Shown: in pieces, positions 43,747-61,343 of the stretch
Numbering within the stretch: position 1 is the first letter of the stretch
Layout: each line of letters opens with the position of its first letter
Source of the DNA: Mrakia gelida
Lineage: Eukaryota > Basidiomycota > Tremellomycetes > Cystofilobasidiales > Mrakiaceae
Direction: 5' to 3'
DNA: 64,000 nt
Assembly: GCA_024345305.1 (NCBI GenBank)
Contig: BRON01000014.1
Span: 372,001 to 436,000, forward strand
Notes under the pieces: generated by a model
What the model saw: only the letters and a program-made list of their open reading frames with translations
Told to the model about the DNA's origin: nothing
Databases searched by the model: none
Made by a program: the position numbers and the translations under genes

Positions 43747-46700
43747 TCATACCCATCTCCTCCCCGCCCCACTCCCACTGCTCTGCTGCTTCGTCAACGG
43801 CGACGCTCCTCCTCCTCCTCCTTCCGGCTCAACACTCCCTCGCCTCGCTGCACCTCCTCTTCCACCACCCGTCGGAGATTCCGTTCTCGAAGGACTCCTG
43901 TTGCTCCCGTTGCTCCCAGTCCCTCCGCCTGCACTGTTGGTGAACAACGTCGACCGATCGACGATCCATCCCTTCTTCCCTCCCTCTCCCTCAACCTCTC
44001 CTCCCCCCTCATGTCCGAGCGTCGCTGAGCTTCCGTTCCTCTCGTTCTGATTGATGTAGAGGAGGGATCCGAGTCCGACCTGACTCGTGGATGAGTTCGT
44101 GCGAGTGTAGACGGGCATCTTGACTGGTGTGGGAGCGGCGGAAGTGGTGGTGGTGGAAGGTTCGGGCGAAGGGAAGTTGGGAGGGGAGAGTTCGCGTTGG
44201 CGGCGAGGAGTTGGTGAGACGATCTTCTTGGCGCGAGGAGTGGTTCGAAGAGGACCTGATGGGATTGCTGAAGGGTTGGTCGAGGGAGGAGAGGAGGAGG
44301 GAGGAGGAGACGCGTCTCGATGGATGGGAAGGGGAGGAGAGGGAAGGTCCGGTGCGAAAGTCGCGTCGACATGTTCGTTCGCGAAGATCCCCAGCTCCTT
44401 GATGGCGTCTCGAAGGACTGTCCCGCTCTCGTCGACCGAGTGGAGGAAGCGAAGAAGGTCCTTGCAGAGGTTCCATTCTCCCGCTGCCATAGCTGCTCGA
44501 AGAAGTCGAACGGTGTCGGTCGAGGAGTCGTCGAGTTGTTCGAGGTTGTGGAGAACGAGGAGGTAGGAGGTTGCTGTTTTGAGAAGGTTGGAGGCGAGGC
44601 AAGTCTGTGAAAGGAGAAGCAGAGTGGAAAGTCAGGTTTGAGTCGAAAGAGGTGGAGGAAGAAGGAAGAAAGGGTGAGAGAAACGCGACGAACCTCGAAC
44701 AGATCCCTGGGCGGACCGACGACGTCGAACAAGAATCCCCACCTCGCCACCTCCGTCTTCCTCGCACATCCCACCACCACATCCAAAGCCTGAGGGAAAT
44801 GATCCAAGAACTCCACCACCAACGGAAGAACTCCCTTCATCTCGTCCACCTCCCCACTATCGATCCTCCTAACCTGCCTCCAAACCTCCCCTCCACCGCC
44901 CACAGGAACCCCCAGCGCCGCCTTCCCAGCACTCCCCTCCCCACCCGCACTCTCCCCTCCTCCCTCCTTCTCCGGCGTATCAGGCGACGAGTTCGAAATC
45001 GGGCTCAGCATCGACAGCTTCACGTCGCTCCATTCCGAGCTCTCGACGACTCTCGGACTCGCTCCTGGTCCCTCGTCGGCTTCCTGTTCGAGAACACCAT
45101 GGAGGAGGATCTCGAGAGCGTGGGCGAAGTAGGAGAGGTTTTGGAAGTGGGCTGCGAAGCGAACGGCTGCTTTGATTTGACCGCGGGAGAGGTGGTACTT
45201 GAAGAGGTGAGGGAGGAAGAGGTGGGTGGTGGTTTGGATTTTGTAGGTCGAGAAGGAGAGGGATTGACGGATGGAGAGCTCGGTTTCGATCCCGATGATG
45301 ATTCCCTTGTCCATCAGGACGGCTGGAAGAAAGGAAAAGGAGGAGAGTCAGCTACGACGTCGAGAAGCGAAACGAATGTGGACGACGCGTCGAACGAAGA
45401 GGAAGGACGACTCACAAAGCGGATAGAAATCGAGCGGTATGCTCACACTCTCCGCAACCCTCTCATAGCTTTTCTCAGCCAACCTTCCGCCCTCTCCGAT
45501 CTTCGGTCCAGCTCGAACTCGATCCACCGTCAACGCGTCCAACCAAACCCTCAGCTTCTCTCCGTCCCATCCCCAGAGCGAGTTCTCCAACGTCCCGATC
45601 CCCGAGAGGTGCGTCCAGTAGGACTCGATCCGGTCGGCGAGGATCTGAAGATCGTACTTGACCTCCTCGGAGGGCTGACCGGAGACGGTAGCGAGGGAGG
45701 AGTTTCGACGATGGTGACCTCCGAGTCCCTGATCGCTTCCTCTTCCGCGCGAGGCTTTCCGAGGACGGAGGAGAACGAGGGAGGTATCGATGAGGAAGAT
45801 GACTGTTGCGAGTGGGAGATCGTCGGAGGGGTGGCCGAGTCCTGGGAGAAGGAGAGGGAAAGCGAAGGTCAGTTCGGCAAAGGAACCTCGAAAAGATGAC
45901 GAGCAAACTCACTCTTCTGGGCGAGTGGGATCAGCCAACTCATCGCTCGAACTCTCCCTGGCATAGCAACGACTCCATCGAATGAGATGCTTCCGCAGAG
46001 CTTGAGCTCGACCGAGTCCTCGGTCGGAACGATCAGGAAGTGGTAGAAGGTATTGGCGACGGTGTAAACGAGGAGAGAGTTGTCGTGGAGGGACATGAGG
46101 TGGACGGGAGCTGGGAGAGGGACCGAGGAGAGGTGGGATGTTGGTGTGAGGGCGTCGTCGCGAGAGAAAAGTCGAATCTGTAGGGCAGTGAAGAGGAGGG
46201 TCAGCGACGAGCCGACGAAAGCGAAAGCGACGAGATCGAACGACGACTCACCGAGAACTCCTTTCCTTCCTCGACACCAGCTACTAACACGTGCAGAAAC
46301 CAGACCATCCCTCCTCGAACTCTGAAGTTCTCCTCCCACTCTGCGAGCTCAAACAGCTTCCACCTCCCGCTCCCTGTGCTCCAGTGCGTCAACCCTCGAC
46401 GACCGGCGACGGCGACGAGTCGGCCATCCTCCGAGACGGTCGCGTATCGAATGGGGTATTGAACGGTGATGTAGGCGTGAGGGAGGGATATGGGCAGCCA
46501 GAGAGACGAGGAGGGTGTGAGTGAGGAGAGGTAGGACGAGGAGGGTAGGGAAGCCGTTGGCGAAAGGAGGAGTTTCGTTGAAAGTAGGAGGAGAGGGTAG
46601 AGCGTCGAGGATGGAGTTGGGAGGGTTGTGAACGAGGATTTGGCGAACGGTAGAGTGAAGAGTTGACTCGATGGTGGTTTGGACGTCTTCCACTCTCGAC

Positions 46701-48418
46701 GGAAGAGGACCTCCTTCAAGCTCGGTGGTGGTGAGGCGGAGGAAAGGAGGATCAACTCGAACCCTCCTCCTGCCCACAACAACCCTCTCCTCTCGACTCC
46801 TCGCATGAACGAGTCCTCCTTCGCTAACAGCTCAGCATCTTCCCCGTGCAGGACTCCCCACCCAAGAAGCTTCCCTCCCGTACTCCAAACTCCCCACCCG
46901 CGTTCCCATCCGACGGCGAGGGCGTATCCGTCAGGAGTCCAAGCGAGGGAGGTGACGCGACCTGGAGCGATGCGGAAGTTGTTGGTGGCTCGTGAGAGGG
47001 AGAGAGGTTGATCGAGATGAGGGACCGGTAGGAGCGGTGGTGTTGGGAGGGAGAAGAAGTGGACAAGGCCGCTGAACGAGACGAAAAAGGTGGAAGAGAC
47101 GCGTCAGTTCGAGTCGACAGCCGCTCGCGCTTGAGCGAGGGAGTCAACTCACGAATCCGTCCCCACAGCTACCAAGCAGAACTTTGCGTTCAAAGCAGCG
47201 ACTGTTGCCTTTCCTTCTACCTCCTCCTCGAGCTTCAGCCCGTTCCCTATCGATCTCCTCGCGTGTCCTCCTCCTCGACTCGACGACTCCTTCAACTCCA
47301 GCCTCCTCGCGGCGTAAGCCCTCTCGTCCCCCTCGTCCCTCGACTCTCTCGTACTCCTACTGAGTCTCGGTCTCATCCCGTCCGAGTCCCTCGACGTCCT
47401 CGAGGTTGGAGGAGCGAGCGAGTTGGGATGGAGGAGCCAGATCTGACCCGAGGGGAGCACGAGGGTGTGAACGTTGAGAGGCCGCGAGTGAGTCATGGAG
47501 GTGTAAGATTTGGGTGAAGACGGTGGTGGTTGAGGGGATGGGATGGTTGCGAGAGCGTAAGGGAACAGTTGATCGGGGAGGACGGGGGGGATAGGGTACG
47601 GGAGGGTGAGGATGGCGAGGGTTGGAAAGGAAAGGGTAAGGACGAGCGTGTGAGGGTGAGGAGTGAGACTGCGAGCGAGACGACGACGTGTTCAGTACAT
47701 CTTCACGAGTGAGCTGTACGCAGATTCGAACTGACCTCTGAACGTCTCCTTGTATGAACCAGCTGCCTCCCCATTGAAGACCCCATCCGAGCATCTCTCC
47801 TCCTTCGCCTGCTCCGTACTGGAAGACCTCCTCGGCGACTCTAGACTCGGTGGTTCCGTAGAAAGCGTAAGGACTCGGCAGAGGGATGAGGTTGTAAGCG
47901 ATGAGGTAGGATTGGGAGGTCTGAAGGAGGAAGAAGAGGGGAAGAGATGGTGAGCTCGAGCGACGGAGGAGGAGAGGAAGGGAGAGTGCGAATGGACACG
48001 AACGAGGACGATGATGACCAGAGAATCCCAAGCGAACCAGGCTGCTAGGTTCTCTCCTTGTTCTAGTATAGAGTCCTCTTCACGCTGGATCATAGCGAGC
48101 ACTACGGGAGGCTGAAGAGAAGGGACGAAGGGAAAGGAAGGGAGGGAAGGGAAGTCAGCTCGAGCTCGATCCGGACATCTCCTTCCTTCGTCGGTTTGGC
48201 TGATGTAGAGAACTGACCTTGACGCTCCATAGTGAAATTGTACTCCTCGAGACGGTACAGAACAAAGACGAAGATCTGTTTTGAGCGAGTCCTATCAGAG
48301 GCTCCTGTGGTGGCTGGAAGGTCGACGAGGCCGAGGAGGTGCCGCCAGCGGTTGACGACGAGGGAGGAGGAGGAGGGGGTGTCGAGAGTACCGTAGGAGA
48401 TCCGAAAGGCCAGTACAT
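43747..48418 (-). CDS. RIC1: RIC1, subunit of the Ypt6/Rab6 guanine-nucleotide exchange factor
   Basis: Starts MYWPFGSPTVLSTPPPP, the typical beginning of fungal and animal Ric1, and spans about 4.7 kb with many introns. The N-terminal beta-propeller part includes SYLIAYNLIPLPSPYAFYG and VTSLAWTPDGYALAVGWERG. The RIC1 C-terminal domain includes FKYHLSRGQIKAAVRFA, YFAHALEILLHGVLE and LPLVVEFLDHFPQALDVVV, followed by EVARWGFLFDVVGPPRDLFE. The C-terminus is Ser/Pro/Gly-rich and probably disordered. With Rgp1, Ric1 activates Ypt6/Rab6 at the Golgi for retrograde traffic from endosomes. It is divergent from MYND paralogue D (188 bases between start codons). Confident family assignment; individual exon borders were not all checked. 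Confidence 0.88.
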
Positions 48419-48606
48419 CGGGTGAAGGGGGATGGGACTAGTCCCGACTGTAGATGAGAGATCGAAGAAAGATAATTTCTGTCGAGTAAGTGTGAAGGGA
48501 AAGGAAGGACCGAAATCGAAACTTGAAAGCTTGATGAGCGGCTTCGTTTCCCTTCGAGATCGGTGAGTTCTAACCGCTTCAACCGCTCGAAAATCTTCTC
48601 TCGACC

Positions 48607-50037
48607 ATGTCCTCAGGATCAAGCGCTCTTTATCTCGCTCAGCTCCTAGGAATCGCCGATTCCGAACTCGCTTCTAGGCCGTCGACAGCCTCGACCGAGG
48701 ACCTCGTTCGTCCCCTTCCCTTCGACTTTCCCCTCATCTTCGCCCCCCTCTGCTCGAGACTGATATCTCGTTGCTACCCATCCTTCGCTTCTTTCAGAAT
48801 AGAGCCTTCCACCATGCTCGCACCATGACCATCGAAGCTAAGGTGAACAGAGCGTCCCCATCAGAGCCTGATCCAGTACGAGTCCACCCAACCTGGACTG
48901 TCGAATCGACTACTTCTCTTCCCCTTCCTCCCCTTTGCCCGCTCCTCCTAGGCTGACTCTGACTTCGGCTCGTTTTCTTCATCTTCTAGACCCAGTTCTG
49001 CGCTCTTCATCTTCCTTCTTTCGTCGCGACCTTGGCCGCAACGTCCAACAACGCGGAAGGGTGCTCCATCTTCGGTCTCACGAGCTTCCTTATCTTCCAT
49101 GCCCTCATCGACCAACCTCTCCTCAAAGGCCACTTCCTTCGATGCCATTCTGGAGCCAAGGATCTGGTTATCGTCCTCGTGACTGAGTTCATAGCCTGGG
49201 CGAGATGCTTCCTGCTGGACGTGAGTCTGGCCCTTCCTTCCCCCCGGGCGTGGTCCCGTCGCTGATACTTCCCCTTTCTGACATCGAGAGCAGATTAACA
49301 AAGATCAGCGCAAGAAGAACTTCTTGAGGGTCTCCATCTATATTCAAGTCGTTGAAGAAATCGCCATCGCCTCCCTTTCCCACGGTTCCGCCTCCCCGGT
49401 CGCCCTCGATCTCCCTCCCCCCCTCGGAGCAGCCCTCATCTCAGCATGCCGTGACCTACTCCTCAACTACGATGAAACAGCCTCCCTTCCGGAAAATCCT
49501 CAGATCCAACGGCAGATCCACATGTTCCCTGTCTTTTTCCGCGTCAAGGGAACTGAAGAGTCGGAGATCTTGGGTGGGATGAGGAGGGAGGTCGCGAGAG
49601 CAGATGGACTGTTAAGGTGCGTGGTTTGTAGAGACTCCAAGGAGGCCAAGAACCGAGTTCAAGACCAGCAGCTCATGTTTTGTGGCATTGTGAGTCAACG
49701 AAGACGACGCGACGGCTTCTCGTCGCCCTCGCGTTCTTTCGCTCTCCCTTCCCTCATTCCTAGCTGACCACATGCCTCGCGTCTCTTTCGGCATTCTTCC
49801 CCAGTGCAAATCAGTCGCCTACTGCTCTCGCGGTCCGTCTCCCTCCCACTCGCACACTTCTTTCCTCGCCTCTCCCTCCCGTTTCTCAACCCTCGCTCTT
49901 TTCCTCTTTCTCTCTCCCGCCGGACTCAGACTGATATCTTCCTCCTGCCCCCTCCTCCTTTTCCCCTCTTGAACAGAGCACCAACGAGCGGACTGGAAGA
50001 AGCACAAGCCCTTCTGTCTCAAACCGAGTTGGTGAAG
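48607..50037 (+). CDS. MYND zinc-finger protein, paralogue D
   Basis: Starts MSSGSSALYLAQLLGIADSE. Later exons give NRAFHHARTMTIEAK, TQFCALHLPSFVATLAATS, PLLKGHFLRCHSGAKD and INKDQRKKNFLRVSIYI. It has the most complete MYND finger of the four paralogues: RCVVC, a 15-residue spacer, then MFCGI, then CKSVAYCSR on a 28-nt exon (49805-49832), then EHQRADWKKHKPFCLKPSW, which ends the protein. All expected Cys/His ligands are present, so zinc binding is likely. No SET or other catalytic domain is seen. It is closest to paralogue C. Function unknown; MYND fingers generally mediate protein interactions. Confidence 0.8.
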
Positions 50038-50577
50038 ACCCTTCCTCTCGCTCGAGTCGTCGTCGTCGCGTCCAAAATTCCCTCGGCGAAGGAGACCCTC
50101 GCTGGAGGATCAGGAGGAAGGAATAGCTCGAGCTTGGATTGGATGATCGTACGTCAACCTCATGGAGCCGCTGTCTGCTGCGAGACGGGAAAGAGGAGGG
50201 CTCGAGTCGACGTCGAGTCGGGTCAAGTTTGCGCTGGTAGTTCTCTTCGGATTTCCTCGCTTTTGCTCAGCTCATGTTTGACGAGCAGGGTCAGAGAGTG
50301 GATTTGGCCCATGAGGATCATCGTCGAGAATAGACGGCGGAAGAGGGTGACTCGAGCAAGGAAGGAAGGAGGGAAGCGAGAGCCGAGCGAGCTCACGATT
50401 TGACTCGAAGTCCTCCCTTCCCTTGCGTTCGCCTTCCTCCCTCCCTCTTCATCCTTCCCCTCAACCACTTGGACCTCACGAAACTGGACAAGAAGGTGAC
50501 CTCTCCCACCACCTCCCCACCTCCATCCAACCAACCTCAAGGAAACCTGCTTCTACCCTCGAAGAAGCTCTTCGGAG
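50038..50577. other. intergenic upstream of the ABC transporter
   Basis: Between MYND paralogue D and the ABCC gene, both on the plus strand. The last 200 bases are strongly pyrimidine-rich and lead to the ATG at 50578, typical of leaders in this genome. No gene is supported. Confidence 0.45.
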
Positions 50578-58764
<8,187 letters not shown>

Positions 58765-59017
58765 TGTGTTCGTCCTCGCGTTTCCTGTTTCGGCTGGATC
58801 TAGATTTCTTTCGAATATATCTTAGACTTGTAGAGCTATAAATTTGTATCAAAATTCGCCTTAGGGCGGAGAGCGGACGCGGTTTCCATCGAAGCCTCAA
58901 AGAAGGGACGGACCCAAGAGAGCGACAGCGAAGCGACGCGTCGAGGAAGGACTGATCAGGAGAAGGGTGAAGAAAGTAAGGTCGCAGCTACTTGAATATC
59001 GACGAGTAAGATGAAAA

Positions 59018-60963
59018 TCAACTTCTCCGCACCGCCCAACCCAACGAATGCCTCGTGACCAAACCGTCTCCCGCTCTACACCTCCTCGCTTTGTCCAACT
59101 CCTTTTCCATCCGAGAAATCCACAGCTTGGCTTCCCCCTCCGAGTACCCAGCCGCAAGAAGAAAGTAAGGAGAGCAGATCGTCTTGACGTAGTGATATAA
59201 GATTTCCCCAATGCGATCGGACTCTGCGTCTGGTAAGAAAAGGCGCGTCGCGTCGAAGAACGAGGAAGAAGAGTCAGTCCGTCGCGACAGTACGGAGTAC
59301 GCGAGATGAAGCAGTCACCAAGACCTCTACTTCCGAGCTGGTTGAACCGGATGGTGACGTCGAAGGGGTCGAAGGCGTCGGTGGCTCGGAGGACAGACGT
59401 GAAGTAACGAGAATCGTCTTCGACATGCGTCAACGAGTTGACCGGATAAGGCTGTTGAGGCGAGAGCGCCAGCTCTGAATGCGAGGTGTGATCGATTTAA
59501 GTCAGCTTGAGAGGTAGCAAGAGACGGAAGGGGTGTGAAGAGAAAGGCGAAGGGGGTGCGACGTGACGCGAGAACGCACGGGCAAGTCGAAACTTGTCGC
59601 AAGCAGGAAAGGTCGAAGCCATGACATCTCCGTTCTCGGGGAAAAGACCGTACTGCGATACCATGTCAAGGGGGAAGAGTCAGTTCGGAGTCTCTGGTAG
59701 GAAGGAAGAAAGAGTTCAGACCTTGATCGCTTCGAAAAAGAAATAAACAGCTTCTTGCTTGAGGCAGCGAGCGATCTCACTGCAGAGCTTCTCGTAGGAG
59801 AAGGTATCGGACAGGCTATGGCCAAGCTGCGAGTGGTTGATGACCTGTGGGGAAGAGGGTGAACCTCAGTCGTGAGTCGGGAAGAGTCGCGGGAGAAGAA
59901 GACAGAGGCCTTGATTCTTGAACTCACATCGAAGAACGCGTCGGGGCTGAGAAAGAAAGGATGTGAGACGGATTTTCTCGCTCAAATGGCACTCAAACAA
60001 GCATTACTTACTAGGGAAGGCCTGTAGATACATCGAAGACTAGAGAAAGCGAGGAACAGAGGGTTGAGCTCGACGCGACGAATGAAGGCGAAAGAGTGGG
60101 AATGCTGACGCTCGGTTGTCATGTTTGAGGGTATAGACCTGTTCAGAGAGTGAAAAAAGAGTCAATGTTCATGACCGAGCTCTGAGAGAGAGGAAAGAGA
60201 CGAACTCAGAGACGAGAGGCTGAATGTCTACACCTAAGCACTCCGAATCAGGGAAGCGAAGAGCCATCGAAATCGACCACAGGCCTGAAGAAGGTGTCAG
60301 ATAGAGAGGCGAAGCGCGATACGGATCATGAACTCACCACTCATCCCTTGTCCGACGTCCAGCACTCTCGATTGAGGCTTCGAAAGCAGGTCTTCGACCC
60401 TCGACGCGACCTCCTTTGGATAGAGTCCGAACCTTTCGAGCTTGCAGTACGAAGCGTACTCTTCGGCAGTCTGCTGCAGCTTGTCGGAGGGAGTGCTAAG
60501 ATCAAAAGACGAAGGAAGGCGTCAGCCCAGGAGAGCATCGGTTCGAGCGAGCTGTTTGGTTCGAGGGTTGAGAGCACAGAAGCGAGCTCCTCGTCTCTCT
60601 CTGCTCTTTCTCTCACAGAGAACGGTCTCATACTCACCGATATGCGTCGTTGACGACCTGAACCTTTCGACCTAAAGGGACGCACACGAAGGGACTGGTC
60701 AGCTCCAGGGAAATCGAGAAGGGAATCGAGAGCGAAAGCGAGTCGAGCTCGAGTTTCATCTCCGTCGACGCACCGTATTTCTCTGTGAACCAGGAAGCTG
60801 CGAGGGAATCTGTGAAGGTCATAGTCGAAGAGGCTCCGATAGATGATGTGTCGTCTGGAGAGAAAGCTTCGTCCCTGGATCCTTCTGGAGAAGGCATGGT
60901 GGTGGTTGATGAGTTCCTGTCCTCGCCACTCCACTCCTGTTTCGAGGCGTCAAACTCCCACAT
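59018..60963 (-). CDS. SAM-dependent methyltransferase
   Basis: Starts MWEFDASKQEW, passes through a Ser/Thr-rich stretch and DSLAASWFTEKYGAST, then VVNDAY and YCKLERFGLYPKEVASRV. Next comes the class I methyltransferase motif I, SRVLDVGQGMSGLW, with motif II DSECLGVDIQ. Downstream exons carry HSQLGHSLSDTF, VEDDSRYFTSVLRATDA and a C-terminal helical part with RIGEILYHYVKTICSPY, ending SLGWAVRRS. The fold and the DVGQGMSGLW loop resemble fungal TAM/UMTA-like methyltransferases that modify small molecules or proteins; the substrate is unknown. Several short introns, all with the usual signals. The gene is downstream of the ABC transporter in convergent orientation. Confidence 0.8.
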
Positions 60964-61343
60964 TTCGTGAAAGAAGCCGAGAGGTGCGCAGCCCTACAAG
61001 GAAGCGAAATGCGAGGCTATATCGAGGAAGCGAGAGCGCGGCGAATGAAAACTCGTCGAGGTCTCCTCCGCCTCACCATCGCGACGCGTCTCGCTCCTTC
61101 TCCTCCCTTTCAGGCCCCCTTCGCATCTTTCCGAGGCCCAGGAAACAGATACGGAACTGCAATTATATAGTGATTTCAAGAGAGTGTCCAAAGAAACAAA
61201 GGAAGAGAAACAGATCTAGCAACTGCAAAAAGGAACGAAACGAGAACCAAAAGTCTAGAAAACGACGCACGACAGCCCAAAGTAAGAGATCAAAACGACA
61301 CACGAACACACTCTTTCATCCCCAGCATCCCTCCTCGCACTGC
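60964..61343. other. intergenic
   Basis: 3' flank of GUT2 and promoter of the methyltransferase gene (both minus strand). No gene or clear motif is seen. Confidence 0.4.

Noticed and set aside
43794..45314. 506-codon minus-strand open frame
   Set aside because: Its first half is RIC1 coding sequence, but it then reads through an intron into another frame; the spliced RIC1 model explains the region better.
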